Assembly (NCBI RefSeq): GCF_000382045.1
Contig: NZ_KB907454.1
Span: 124,001 to 188,000, forward strand
Length of the DNA: 64,000 nucleotides
DNA from: Variovorax atrisoli 110B
Lineage (GTDB): Bacteria; Pseudomonadota; Gammaproteobacteria; Burkholderiales; Burkholderiaceae_C
Direction of reading: 5' to 3'
A program made the translations under genes and the position numbers. Under the pieces are notes generated by a model. That model had not been told where the DNA came from and made no database searches. It saw only the letters and a list, made by a program, of their open reading frames with translations. Each line of letters opens with the position of its first letter. Positions within the stretch are counted from its first letter, which is position 1. Below are positions 43,113 to 52,561 of the stretch, in pieces.

Positions 43113-43291
43113 ACGGCAGGACGCACGATCACTCGTGGCGGCCCGATGCGAGGTCGGTCGATTCGCAAGCCGACATCGGGTGAACGCAAGGGGAATGCCG
43201 TTGATAGAACCCATCCCCAATCTGCATCCGCCTGCAAACGCAGTCATCCTCCGTCGCATGCGCCATGCCTTGCCGAGGCTTGCGTCGCCCC

Positions 43292-43999
43292 TCATGCAGA
43301 CGCGCCGAAGAGAAGCCCCGCGCCAGCGGTGACACCCATCGCGAGCGTCCCCCAGAACACGATCCGCCAGACGCTCTTGCCCACGGAGGTGCCGCCGATC
43401 TTCGCGGCCGCAGCGCCCAGCAGTGCAAGGAAGCCCATGGCAGTCGAGACGGTCCATGGCAGCAGCGATGCGTGTGGAGCCAGTGCCACCACCGCCAGCG
43501 GCATCGCCGCGCCCGTGGCGAAGCTTGCGGCCGATGCCAGTGCAGCCTGCAGCGGGCGGGCACTGGATGCGTCGGAGATGCCAAGTTCATCGCGAGCGTG
43601 CGCGCCGAGCGCGTCGTGCGCCATGAGCGCAGCGGCGACATCGCTCGCGAGATGATGGTCCAGGCCGCGGCGCATGTAGATCGCGGTCAGCTCCCGGTGT
43701 TCAGCCTCAGGCTGCTTGTCCAGTTCGGCGCGCTCGCGTTCCAGGTCGGCCTGTTCGGTGTCCGCCTGCGAGTACACCGACACGAACTCGCCCGCGGCCA
43801 TCGACATCGCGCCGGCCACGAGGCCGGCCGCCGCCGTGGTGAGGATGCTCGCGTGGCTGGCGTTGGCCGCGGCGACGCCCGCCACGAGGCTGGCCGTCGA
43901 GATGATGCCGTCGTTGGCACCGAGCACGGCGGCGCGCAGCCAGCCGACATGCTCGGTGCGGTGGCGTTCGGGGTGGGCGCGGTAGTGGAATGTCTTCAT
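43292..43999 (-). CDS. VIT1/CCC1-family membrane transporter
   Basis: A 235-residue membrane protein of the VIT family (Fe2+/Mn2+ transporters). Landmarks: GWLRAAVLGANDGIISTASL, VAGAMSMAAGEFVSVYSQAD, an acidic cytoplasmic segment (EQADLERERAELDKQPEAEH), and three C-terminal helices. Bacterial members are thought to move divalent metal out of the cytosol; direction and metal are not shown by the sequence. It lies 32 nt upstream of nothing else on its strand except following cytochrome b561 gene (start 44589, stop 44032), with which it may be co-transcribed. Confidence 0.88.
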   Translation of the reverse strand: MKTFHYRAHPERHRTEHVGWLRAAVLGANDGIISTASLVAGVAAANASHASILTTAAAGLVAGAMSMAAGEFVSVYSQADTEQADLERERAELDKQPEAEHRELTAIYMRRGLDHHLASDVAAALMAHDALGAHARDELGISDASSARPLQAALASAASFATGAAMPLAVVALAPHASLLPWTVSTAMGFLALLGAAAAKIGGTSVGKSVWRIVFWGTLAMGVTAGAGLLFGASA

Positions 44000-44031
44000 A
44001 GTCTCTCGTTGTGCGTCGGCTGTTCCTGCTC

Positions 44032-44589
44032 TCAGCGGGAAGCGCGTCCCGGCAGCATTCGCAGGAGTGTGTTGTCACGGGTGATGTAGTGGTGCGCGAG
44101 TGCGGCAGCAGCATGCAGGCCGATCAGGAAGTAGCCGGCCGTGGCCAGCGCCTCGTGCAGGTCCTTGAGCTGCCTCGAAAGCGCCTTGTCCGCGCCGACG
44201 AGCGCAGGCACGTGCAGGCCGAACAGCGTGATCGGTGCGCCTTGCGCGCTCAGCGTCAGCCAGCCCAGGACAGGGGTTGCGATCATGAACACGTAGAGGG
44301 CGAGGTGCATGAGTTGTGCGGTCCTGTCCTGCCACGTCGGCACTGGCGGTCGGATCGCAGGTGCCGCTCCCGCACTCCATCGCACGATCAAGCGAAGCAT
44401 GACGAGCGCGAGCACGGCCAGCCCCAACAGAAAGTGCAAGGGCTTGAGGCTGGCGCGCAGATCGCTGCCCCTTGGAGCGAGTCCGCGCAGTTCCATGCAG
44501 GCGTACACGGCCGCGAGCAGCAGCAACATCAGCCAGTGCAGACCGATCACCCACGAGCCGTAACGGCTCTCGGAATTCTTGAATGCCAT
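44032..44589 (-). CDS. Cytochrome b561-type di-haem membrane protein
   Basis: A 185-residue four-helix cytochrome b of the YodB/CybB type: SRYGSWVIGLHWLMLLLLAA (helix 1 His), LKPLHFLLGLAVLALVMLRL (helix 2 His), LMHLALYVFMIATPVLGWLT (helix 3), and GYFLIGLHAAAALAHHYITR (helix 4 His residues). It likely carries electrons across the inner membrane, for example superoxide to quinone. The 274-nt stretch upstream (44590-44863) holds no supported gene. Confidence 0.9.
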   Translation of the reverse strand: MAFKNSESRYGSWVIGLHWLMLLLLAAVYACMELRGLAPRGSDLRASLKPLHFLLGLAVLALVMLRLIVRWSAGAAPAIRPPVPTWQDRTAQLMHLALYVFMIATPVLGWLTLSAQGAPITLFGLHVPALVGADKALSRQLKDLHEALATAGYFLIGLHAAAALAHHYITRDNTLLRMLPGRASR

Positions 44590-44863
44590 GGCGTTCCCCT
44601 TCAGAAATGCCCATCGGCAAACGGTGGGCCCGCCGCAAGGTCGGCCCGATGTGTCGGGCGCCTGCTTCGGTACTGCATGGAAGAGAAGACATGCGAGCGC
44701 TCGCGTGCCTCTAGCGGTGTGGACGCGCCCTGAAGACGAGCGCGTGCCTGAGTCGAGTCAATCATGTGTGACCTCCGGATCCGAAAAACGACTGGGAGCT
44801 GCCGCCCGCGCTCTGGGCGGACAGCAGACGGCCGCCGTCTGCGCTGAGCGGAGACGGCGCTTT

Positions 44864-45325
44864 TCAGGTCGCCGGAGGCGGGGCGGTTCGCGGCGGCGAG
44901 CGCCGCCAGGGTGAGGACAGGGGAGGCGCGCGGATCGCAGCGCGGCCCCGGCCGAGGGGCGCACACGTAGCGAGCCTGGGAAAGTTGCGCAGTGCCACCA
45001 CGAGCGGCAGCATCGCAAGCACCATCGCCATCAGTCTTTCCAACCCGTGACGCAGGATGTCAGGCAGGTCGGTGCCTGCACTGGAGGGGACGAACAAGGT
45101 CGTTTCCCTGCTGCTGGCATGTTCCGGCCGCTCGTCGGGTTCGAACTGCACGATCGCGCTCGCTGCGCGGATACGCAAGCCCGGCTCGTCTTCCCAGCCG
45201 TCCTCGCGGAAGTGCACTGCGATGAACGGCTGCAACGCTGCGAGCAGCACGAAAGCGATGCACCACCATGCCACCTGCAGGTCGACGAGATGCCGGACGA
45301 CGCGGCGAAGGTGGAGGGGCAGCAT
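44864..45325 (-). CDS. Hypothetical membrane protein
   Basis: A 153-residue protein with two hydrophobic segments (LQVAWWCIAFVLLAALQPFI and LMAMVLAMLPLVVALRNFPR) flanking a mixed-charge periplasmic-type segment of about 55 residues (FREDGWEDEPGLRIRAASAI). The C-terminus is Pro/Arg-rich and may not be natural. It lies 32 nt downstream of a 40-codon membrane ORF on the same strand. No family recognised; coding support is the hydrophobic pattern only. Confidence 0.45.
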   Translation of the reverse strand: MLPLHLRRVVRHLVDLQVAWWCIAFVLLAALQPFIAVHFREDGWEDEPGLRIRAASAIVQFEPDERPEHASSRETTLFVPSSAGTDLPDILRHGLERLMAMVLAMLPLVVALRNFPRLATCAPLGRGRAAIRAPPLSSPWRRSPPRTAPPPAT

Positions 45326-45357
45326 GTGGAGATGGAGGCGAACGTCTTATCCGGTGC

Positions 45358-45480
45358 TCAGGCCATGTCGAACCAGAAGACGAGCCATGCGCCCAGTGCC
45401 AGCAGCACTGCCGCCAGTGCAAGGTATTGGCGGCGATCTCGGGAAATCCAGTGTCGTTCTTGTTCGATGCTTCTTGACAT
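45358..45480 (-). CDS. Very small single-helix membrane protein
   Basis: A 40-residue product: a charged amphipathic start (MSRSIEQERHWISRDRRQYL) then one membrane helix (ALAAVLLALGAWLVFWFDMA). It is upstream of, and probably co-transcribed with, the two-helix protein at 44864-45325. The clean transmembrane profile supports it, but it could be spurious. Confidence 0.45.
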   Translation of the reverse strand: MSRSIEQERHWISRDRRQYLALAAVLLALGAWLVFWFDMA

Positions 45481-45822
45481 GGAAAGCCTCGGCCTGAAGA
45501 GGGTGCATCGGGACGTATCGGCCGTCATGCTTGCCCGAGGGCGCAGCGTTGCAGCGTGGCGCGAGCTTAGGCAAGCTGGCCGCTCAACGCAACATCGTGG
45601 GCGATTTGAACCCGGCCTGAAAAAGAGAATTGTTGTCGTTCGCCATTCAGAGAAGCGAAGACACGAACCGCGGTCTTTGGATCGAGCCGAGGCGTCGACA
45701 TGAAACATGCGTCTGCAGGGCCGCCTTCGTGCCCGGGCGTCGGTCGAGGCGAGAGGTTCTCAGCTACGGCGCCTTTCTCCAGCAATGCCTCCGCACCCGC
45801 CGCGCGGCGCGACTGCGAGTAC
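45481..45822. other. Gene-free interval
   Basis: No supported gene, repeat or clear hairpin terminator was seen in these 342 nt. Overlapping short frames on both strands lack consistent codon character. Confidence 0.4.
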
Positions 45823-47967
45823 TCAGCGCAGCTCGATGCTCTGGCGCAGCAGGCCTGACGGCTCCGCGCTCGGTCCCACCAGAATTTCCACCTCGCCCTC
45901 GTCGAACAAGGGCTCAAGGTCGGGTCCGAGATAACGCAGTTCGGACGCGGGTAGCGCCAGTTCGACGCGGCTTTCTTCACCAGGCTTCAATCGCAGCTTC
46001 GCAAAGCCCTTGAGCTCCAGGAGCGGCCGGGTGACGCGGCTCACCTTGCGGCGGGCGAACAGGAAGACCGTTTCCTCGGCCTCGCGCGCGCCGGTGTTGC
46101 GCAGGGCGACGCTGATCTTCAGCGTGTCCTGCGCCTGCACGCGGCGCGGCTCGACCTGAAGGTCGTCGTAGCCGAACCGGCCGTAGCCCAGGCCGTGGCC
46201 GAAGGCATACAGCGGCGAGTTGTCGACGTCCTGGTACCTGCTCGTGAAGTAGTCGCCGGGATTCATCGGCCGGCCGGAGGGGCGCTGGCCGAAGTAGATC
46301 GGTACCTGCCCGACCGCGCGCGGCCAGCTCATCGGCGTGCGGCCGCTGGGGCTCTCCCGGCCCGTGAGCACGTCGGCGATCGCATGGCCCGCCTCGACGC
46401 CGAGGAACCATGCGGCCAGCAGCGCGTCGCTGTGTTCGGCCAGCCAGGGGATGACGAGCGGGCGCCCGGAGAACACGATCGCGATGACGGGGATGCCCGC
46501 CGTCTTCGCGCGCGCGATCACGGCCTCTGCCAGGGCCTGCTGCCGGCCGGGCAGGGCGGGCGTCGCGCGGCTGGCGGCCTCGCCGCTCATCGTGGCGCGC
46601 TCGCCCAGGCACAGCACGACCGCATCGGCGCCATCGCACAGCGCCGCCGCCGCTTCGATGCCGCTGTCGTCGTCGCTCTCGATGGCGACACCCGGCGCGT
46701 GGCGCACGTCGGCCTGCGGCAGCGCGGCGCGCAGGCCGGCCAGCACGGTGACGGCCGGCTCGTGCTCGCCCGCACCCCACCACGGGCCTTTCATCTCGGT
46801 GTTCGCGTCGGCCAGCGGGCCGATGACGCTAAGTGTCTTCGCCGCAGCGGGCAAGGGCAGGGTGTCACGCTCGTTCCTGAGCATGACGATGGACTTGCGC
46901 GCCGCGTCGCGCGCCACCGCACGTCGCTCGGCGACGGCCTGGGCGGGCTCCTGTGTCGAGCCGCGGCGGTAGGGGTCGTCGAACAGGCCGAGCTCTTCCT
47001 TCAGCCGCAGCACGCGGCGCACGCTCGCGTCGATCTCCTCGATCGTCACGCGGCCCTGCTCGAGGGCGACGGGCAGGCCCTTGCGGTAGGCATCGGCCAT
47101 CATGTCGATGTCGACGCCGGCCTTCAGCGCCAGCACCGCGGCATCGACGAGGTCGGCGGCGACGCCGTGCTTGATGAGTTCCGCGATCGCGTTGTAGTCG
47201 CTGACGATCACGCCCTCGAAGCCCATCTCGCCGCGCAGCCAGTCGCGCAGCAGCGGGATGTGCGCCGTCATCGGCACGCCGTTGAGATCGGTGAAGGCGG
47301 GCATCAGCGTCGCGACGCCAGCGTGCACGGCGGCCGCGAAGCCCGGCAGGTGCACCTCGTGCAGGGTGCGCTCGGAGATGTCGACGGCGGCGTACTCGCG
47401 CCCCGCGTTCACGCCGCCGTATGCGACGAAATGCTTCGCGCAGGCCGCCAGCGATTCGGCAGAGGAGAGGTCGGTGCCCTGGAAGCCGCGCACCTTGGCC
47501 TGCGCGATGCGAGCGTTCAGCCAGGGGTCTTCGCCGGGGCCTTCGGCGGTGCGGCCCCAGCGGGGGTCGCGCGACACGTCGAGCATCGGCGCGAACGTCA
47601 TCGCCAGGCCGTCGGCCGCGCCTTCGCGCGCTGCCTCGCGCGCCGTGCGCTCCCACAGCGCCTCGTCGAAGGTGCCGGCTTCCGCGAGTGGGATCGGGAA
47701 GAGCGTGCGGTGGCCATGGATGATGTCCAGGCCGATCAGCAGCGGAATGCCGAGTCTCGATTTCTCGACGGCCAGCCGCTGCATCTCGTGCGTCGGCCCG
47801 GGGCCGACCATGTTCAGCAGGTTGCCGACGGTGCCGTCGATGATCGACTGCGTGGAGTCTCCCGCGAGCACCGGTCCGGTGACCGTGTAGCTGGAGGCAG
47901 TCATCGTGAGCTGGCCCAGCTTCTCGGGCAGCGTCATGCGGGCCAGGAGGGTGTCGATGCGACTCAT
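45823..47967 (-). CDS. bglX: GH3 beta-glucosidase
   Basis: A 714-residue BglX-type enzyme. The N-terminal TIM-barrel has IPLLIGLDIIHGHRTLFPIP, a KHFVAYGG-type CAKHFVAYGGVNAGREYAAV, and the nucleophile Asp in FEGVIVSDYNAIAEL. The C-terminal sandwich (ESIVML-like AARKSIVMLRNERDTLPLPA) and a terminal fibronectin III-like domain (EVEILVGPSAEPSGLLRQSI) follow. No signal peptide is visible with the ATG at 47967, unlike periplasmic E. coli BglX, so it is probably cytoplasmic. It is divergent from the GH144-like operon and likely finishes oligosaccharides released by it. Confidence 0.93.
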   Translation of the reverse strand: MSRIDTLLARMTLPEKLGQLTMTASSYTVTGPVLAGDSTQSIIDGTVGNLLNMVGPGPTHEMQRLAVEKSRLGIPLLIGLDIIHGHRTLFPIPLAEAGTFDEALWERTAREAAREGAADGLAMTFAPMLDVSRDPRWGRTAEGPGEDPWLNARIAQAKVRGFQGTDLSSAESLAACAKHFVAYGGVNAGREYAAVDISERTLHEVHLPGFAAAVHAGVATLMPAFTDLNGVPMTAHIPLLRDWLRGEMGFEGVIVSDYNAIAELIKHGVAADLVDAAVLALKAGVDIDMMADAYRKGLPVALEQGRVTIEEIDASVRRVLRLKEELGLFDDPYRRGSTQEPAQAVAERRAVARDAARKSIVMLRNERDTLPLPAAAKTLSVIGPLADANTEMKGPWWGAGEHEPAVTVLAGLRAALPQADVRHAPGVAIESDDDSGIEAAAALCDGADAVVLCLGERATMSGEAASRATPALPGRQQALAEAVIARAKTAGIPVIAIVFSGRPLVIPWLAEHSDALLAAWFLGVEAGHAIADVLTGRESPSGRTPMSWPRAVGQVPIYFGQRPSGRPMNPGDYFTSRYQDVDNSPLYAFGHGLGYGRFGYDDLQVEPRRVQAQDTLKISVALRNTGAREAEETVFLFARRKVSRVTRPLLELKGFAKLRLKPGEESRVELALPASELRYLGPDLEPLFDEGEVEILVGPSAEPSGLLRQSIELR

Positions 47968-48099
47968 CAGGGATTTCGAATAGAACCCGGGGGCCCAATG
48001 ATGGCATGCTGCGGGGCAGGGCCGCCGATACTTGTTGTGCGGCCGACGATCCGGTGAAACCAAACGTGACACCCTGGGCCACAACGAAAGGAGCCGTTC

Positions 48100-49395
48100 G
48101 TGTTGAAGGATGAGAGGAACCCGAAGGAACTGGCAGCGCTGCCCGACGAAGCCTTGATCGAGGCGGTGCAGCGGCAGACCTTCCGCTATTTCTGGGACGG
48201 CGCAGATGCCGCCAGCGGCCTGGCGCTCGACCGCCGCACGCTGGTCGCCGCCACGGGCGAGGACCTGGCCGACGCGAGGGTCGCGATCGGCGGTACCGGC
48301 TTCGGCATCATGGCCCTGATCGTCGCGGTGGAGCGCGGCTGGGTCACGCGCGACGCGGCGCTGGAACGCCTCGGCCGCATGCGTGACGCGCTCCTTCGCG
48401 CCAGGCGCTACCACGGTACCTTCCCGCACTTCATGGACGGCGCGAGCGGCGAGACGATCCCGATGAGCCCCAAGGACGATGCGGGCGACCTGGTCGAGAC
48501 CTCGTTCCTGTGCATGGCCCTGCTTTGCGCGCGCCAGTACTTCGACGACGACACGGCCATGGCGCGCCGGCTGCGCGCCGACTTCGACACGCTGTGGCAC
48601 GAGGTCGAGTGGGACTGGTTCACCCAGGGCGGGCGCGATGTCCTGTACTGGCACTGGAGCCCGAACCACGGCTGGGCGATGAACCACGAGGTGCATGGCT
48701 GGAACGAGTGCCTCATCACCTACTTCATGGCCGCGGCATCGCCCACCCACCCGATCGATCCGCGGGTCTACCACCGCGGCTACGCCTCGGGGCCCGACTT
48801 CCTCAACGGCCGCTCGTACCACGGCATCGAACTGCCGCTGGGCCCGCCCAACGGCGGCCCGCTGTTCTTCGCGCACTACTCGTTCTGCGGCCTCGATCCG
48901 CACGGCCTGAAGGACCGCTACGCCGACTACTGGGACCTCAACACGCGCCACGTGCGGGTCAACCGCGCGCACTGCATCGCCAACCCCCGGGGCTTTCCCG
49001 GCTATGGCGAATCGTGCTGGGGCCTGACGGCCAGCGACGATCCCGACGGCTACCTCGCGCACGACCCGAACAACGACAACGGCACCATCTCGCCGACGGC
49101 CGCATTGGCCAGCCTGCCGTATGCGCCCGCCGAGGTGCTGAAGGTGCTGCGGCATTTCCTCACCGTGCACGGCACGCGCGTGTGGCGCGACTACGGCTTC
49201 GTCGATGCGTTCTGCGAGGCGCGAGGCTGGTTCGCAGACACCTTCCTGGCCATCGACCAGGGCCCCATCGTCGTGATGATGGAGAACCACCGCACCGGCC
49301 TGCTGTGGAAGCTCTTCATGAGCGCGCCCGAGGTGCAGGCCGGGCTGCGCCGGCTCGACTTCAGCAGCCCGTACCTGGGATCGCCCGCACCGTGA
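48100..49395 (+). CDS. Glycoamylase-family protein (PF10091, GH144-like)
   Basis: A 431-residue (alpha/alpha)6-toroid enzyme starting at a GTG behind aaaggag. Family blocks: LIEAVQRQTFRYFWDGADAA, FPHFMDGASGETIPMSPKDD, TSFLCMALLCARQYFDDDTA, LYWHWSPNHGWAMNHEVHGW, PLFFAHYSFCGLDPHGLKDR, and ESCWGLTASDDPDGYLAHDP. Characterised relatives include GH144 endo-beta-1,2-glucanases, so a beta-glucan substrate is plausible. No signal peptide is visible. It leads a coupled operon: its TGA overlaps the GH15 GTG by 4 nt. Confidence 0.87.
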   Translation: MLKDERNPKELAALPDEALIEAVQRQTFRYFWDGADAASGLALDRRTLVAATGEDLADARVAIGGTGFGIMALIVAVERGWVTRDAALERLGRMRDALLRARRYHGTFPHFMDGASGETIPMSPKDDAGDLVETSFLCMALLCARQYFDDDTAMARRLRADFDTLWHEVEWDWFTQGGRDVLYWHWSPNHGWAMNHEVHGWNECLITYFMAAASPTHPIDPRVYHRGYASGPDFLNGRSYHGIELPLGPPNGGPLFFAHYSFCGLDPHGLKDRYADYWDLNTRHVRVNRAHCIANPRGFPGYGESCWGLTASDDPDGYLAHDPNNDNGTISPTAALASLPYAPAEVLKVLRHFLTVHGTRVWRDYGFVDAFCEARGWFADTFLAIDQGPIVVMMENHRTGLLWKLFMSAPEVQAGLRRLDFSSPYLGSPAP

Positions 49396-50804
49396 GTTCC
49401 GGCGCGGCGAACGCCCAAGACCCCGCCTTCGAGTCCTGGCTCGAGGCACAGCTGGCCCACTCGGCAAGAGGAATGCTGGCCAGCGTCTCGCCGACCTCGA
49501 TCGTCAAGCTGCGAGCGGGCTTCGGCCAGACCGTGCGTCCGGTGGCGGGCGCCATCGTCGCCTCGCCCGTGCTCGGCGACTACAACCCCGATCCGGACTA
49601 CTTCTTCCACTGGTTCCGCGATTCGGCCGTCGTCATCGACGCGCTGCGTCTGCTCCACCTCGACGGCCGCATCGGCGCCGAGGCGCTGCGGCATCTGCGC
49701 GACTTCACCCGCTTCAGCCTTGCCCTCAACGGGTTGGACGGTCGCGTGGAGGCCGCGGCGAAGGGCCGCAGGGACCGCGTGGCTCCCGCGTTGCAGCAAT
49801 ACCTGCGCGAAGACGACGACCTGTCGCGCATCCACGGCGATGCGGTCGCCGCCGAGACGCGGGTGAACCCCGACGGCACGCTCGACATCCTGCGCTGGGC
49901 GCGTCCGCAGCACGACGGGCCGCCGCTGCGTGCGCTCGCGTTGCTGCGATGGGTGGCCGGCGGGCATCTCGACGCGCAACTGCTGGCCGAAGTCGCGCCG
50001 CTGATCCGCTTCGACATCGAATTCACGCTGCGCCGCTGGCGCGAACCGTCGTTCGACATCTGGGAAGAGGAGAGCGGCCATCACTACTACACGCTGCGCG
50101 TGTCTGCGGCCGCGCTGGCCGAAGGCGCGGCATGGCTCGAGGGCCTGGGCGAGACGGCGCAGGCGGCCCGTTGCAGGGAAGAGTCGCAGGCCGTGCTGCG
50201 GATGCTCGACGACTACTGGGTGGACGAAGGAAGTGGCGGCAATGAGGGCAAAGAGGGTGAAGAGGCGCGCGGCTACTACCGCTCGCGCGTGCTGGCCGAT
50301 GGCGCCAGCAGCCCGAAGGCGCTGGACATCGCGGTGATCCTGTCGGCGATCCACTGTGCCGGCACGGGGTCGGCACACGTGCCGGCCGACCCGCGCATGC
50401 AGGCCACGCTGGCGCGCCTCGATGCCCTCTTCGATGCGGCCTACCCGATCAACCACGGCCGTACGGCGGGTCGCGGCGCGGCGATGGGGCGGTACGAGGG
50501 CGACGTGTACTGCTCGGGCGGCGCGTACTACTTCTCGACCCTCGGTGCCGCCGAGTTCTGCTTCCGCGCGGCTGAGCGCGGCGACGAATGCCATCGCGAC
50601 GCGTGGATCGCGCGCGGCGATGCCTATCTCGCCACCGTGCGCGCCTACACGCCGGCCAGCGGCGATCTGTCGGAGCAGTTCGACCAGCGCAGCGGCGCGC
50701 AGACCTCCGCGAAGCAGCTGGCGTGGAGCCATGCGGCGTTCATTTCTTGCGTCTTCGCGCGCCGCGCCGCGCTCGCCGGCCGCGAGGAGCCGCGCGGACG
50801 ATGA
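49392..50804 (+). CDS. GH15-family glycoside hydrolase
   Basis: A 470-residue glucoamylase/trehalase-like protein from a GTG overlapping the previous stop (GTGA). Blocks in order: YNPDPDYFFHWFRDSAVVID, TRVNPDGTLDILRWARPQHD, FDIWEEESGHHYYTLRVSAA (general-acid Glu region), and DLSEQFDQRSGAQTSAKQLA followed by WSHAAF (general-base Glu region). Both acidic positions are retained, so it should be active on alpha-glucosidic bonds or glucan ends. It lacks a signal peptide. Its stop overlaps the ABC gene by 4 nt. Confidence 0.87.
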   Translation: MSSGAANAQDPAFESWLEAQLAHSARGMLASVSPTSIVKLRAGFGQTVRPVAGAIVASPVLGDYNPDPDYFFHWFRDSAVVIDALRLLHLDGRIGAEALRHLRDFTRFSLALNGLDGRVEAAAKGRRDRVAPALQQYLREDDDLSRIHGDAVAAETRVNPDGTLDILRWARPQHDGPPLRALALLRWVAGGHLDAQLLAEVAPLIRFDIEFTLRRWREPSFDIWEEESGHHYYTLRVSAAALAEGAAWLEGLGETAQAARCREESQAVLRMLDDYWVDEGSGGNEGKEGEEARGYYRSRVLADGASSPKALDIAVILSAIHCAGTGSAHVPADPRMQATLARLDALFDAAYPINHGRTAGRGAAMGRYEGDVYCSGGAYYFSTLGAAEFCFRAAERGDECHRDAWIARGDAYLATVRAYTPASGDLSEQFDQRSGAQTSAKQLAWSHAAFISCVFARRAALAGREEPRGR

Positions 50805-52561
50805 GCACGAGCGCCGAGACCCGCGACGAGCCGGTGGCAAGGGTCGGTGTCTTTCGCCAGGTCGGCGAGCTGGTGGGCGCGCTGCGGGTCTCTCCGGTCG
50901 GGAAGAAGCTCGCCGCGCTCATCGCCGCCATCGTCGTGGTCGTGGCGCTCACCGCCTACGGGCAGATCGAGCTCAACAGCTGGAACAAACCCTTCTACGA
51001 CGCGATCTCGCGCCGCGACTTCAAGGAATTCATGGTGCAGGTCGGCGTCTTCGCGATGATCGCGGGCGCGCTGCTGGTCTTGAACGTCGCGCAGCGGTGG
51101 CTGAGCGAAACCCTGCAGATGAGGCTGCGCGAGGCGGTGGTCAGCGACCTCGTCGGCCTGTGGCTGCAGCCGCGCCGCGCGTTCTGGCTCCAGGCCAGCG
51201 GCCCGATGGGGGCCCATCCGGACCAGCGCATGCACGAGGACACGCTCAAGCTGTGCGACCTGTCGGTCAACCTGGGCGTGGGCCTGCTGCAGGCCACGAT
51301 GCTGTTCGGCAGCTTCGCGAGCGTGCTGTGGGTGCTCTCCAAGGACTTCACCATCTTCTTCAACGGCGAGGACCATGTGCTGCCCGGCTTCATGCTGTGG
51401 GCGGCGATCGCCTATGCGGTGGCCGGCTCGCTGTTGGCCTACTGGGTCGGCAACGGCCTGATCTCGCGCAACGCCGAGCGCTATGCGCGCGAGGGCGAGC
51501 TGCGTTTTTCGCTCACGCGCATCAACGAGCATCTCGACGGCATCTCGCTGGCCGGCGGAGAGGCCGACGAGAAGCGCCGCGTCGCGGCGCACTTCGCGGA
51601 CGTGCTGCAGGCCACGTCGCGCGTGGTGCTCGGGCTGACCAACCTGACCTGGGCCACGGCGGGCTTCGGCTGGATCACCGTCATCGCGCCGACGCTGGTG
51701 GCAGCGCCGCTGTATTTCTCGGGGAAGGTGTCGTTCGGCGGCCTGATGATGGCCGCGGCGGCCTTCACACAGGCACAGTCCTCGCTTCGCTGGTTCGTGG
51801 ACAACTTCAGCATCATTGCCGACTGGCGCGCCACGCTGCTGCGCGTGACCGACCTGCGCCGGAAGCTGGCGTCCGACCTGGAGGCGCAGTCCGGCGGCAG
51901 CCGCATCGCCTACGAGGAGAGCGATGACGGCACGCTCGCGCTCGAAGAGATCGAGGTCCGTTCCTGGAGCGGCCACGACCGGCTCGACGTGCCGGCGCTC
52001 GTCGTTCAACCGGGCCAGTGCGTGCTGATCCTGGGGACGCCGGGCACCGAGAAGACGCTGCTGTTCCGGGCGCTCGCGGGCCTGTGGCCGTGGGGCTCGG
52101 GCACCTTGCGCCGGCCCGCGGGCGAGACGATCCACTTCATGCCGCGCGGTACGCCCTACATTCCGCGCGGCACGCTCGCCGAGGTGCTGTCGTATGCGAT
52201 GGAGCCCACCACCTATCCGAGGGAGGCGATGGTGGCCGCGCTGGAGAGCGTCGGCCTGCAGCGCCTGGAGTCCCTGCTGGACAGGACCGCGCGCTGGGAG
52301 AGCGAGCTGAGCATGGACGAGCAGCTGCGCCTGGGCTTCGCCCGCGTGGTGCTGCAGGCGCCGCCCTGGCTGGTGATGGACGAGGCCTTCGGCGCGTTCG
52401 ACGACGACACGCTCGAACTCGTCATCGGCGCGCTCGGCAAGCTCGCGCACACGGGCATCATCCACATCGGCTCGGCCGGCGGGGCGCACGACCGGCTGTT
52501 CACGCAGGTGGTTCACCTGGTCAAGGCGCCGCACGACCTGCCCGAGGAGCCGCGACCATGA
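50801..52561 (+). CDS. SbmA/BacA-like ABC transporter with degenerate nucleotide-binding motifs
   Basis: A 586-residue fused membrane/ATPase protein of the ABC_membrane_2 (SbmA/BacA, ABCD-like) type. About six helices occupy residues 30-330, with NSWNKPFYDAISRRDFKEFM and RWFVDNFSIIADWRATLLRV characteristic of the family. The ATPase domain is altered: Walker A reads GTPGTEKT (E417 replaces the conserved Gly before K418) and the signature reads LSMDEQLRLGFA instead of LSxGEQQR; Walker B VMDEAFGAFDD is intact. ATP use may be impaired or atypical. It sits between GH15 and a CocE-like gene, overlapping each by 4 nt. Confidence 0.85.
   Translation: MSTSAETRDEPVARVGVFRQVGELVGALRVSPVGKKLAALIAAIVVVVALTAYGQIELNSWNKPFYDAISRRDFKEFMVQVGVFAMIAGALLVLNVAQRWLSETLQMRLREAVVSDLVGLWLQPRRAFWLQASGPMGAHPDQRMHEDTLKLCDLSVNLGVGLLQATMLFGSFASVLWVLSKDFTIFFNGEDHVLPGFMLWAAIAYAVAGSLLAYWVGNGLISRNAERYAREGELRFSLTRINEHLDGISLAGGEADEKRRVAAHFADVLQATSRVVLGLTNLTWATAGFGWITVIAPTLVAAPLYFSGKVSFGGLMMAAAAFTQAQSSLRWFVDNFSIIADWRATLLRVTDLRRKLASDLEAQSGGSRIAYEESDDGTLALEEIEVRSWSGHDRLDVPALVVQPGQCVLILGTPGTEKTLLFRALAGLWPWGSGTLRRPAGETIHFMPRGTPYIPRGTLAEVLSYAMEPTTYPREAMVAALESVGLQRLESLLDRTARWESELSMDEQLRLGFARVVLQAPPWLVMDEAFGAFDDDTLELVIGALGKLAHTGIIHIGSAGGAHDRLFTQVVHLVKAPHDLPEEPRP

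Noticed and set aside
45823..49467. A 1214-codon leftward frame extending the GH3 gene through the GH144-like gene
   Set aside because: The added 500 residues are antisense to the well-supported GH144-like gene and are His/Arg/Val-rich; GH3 length and motifs fit the start at 47967.
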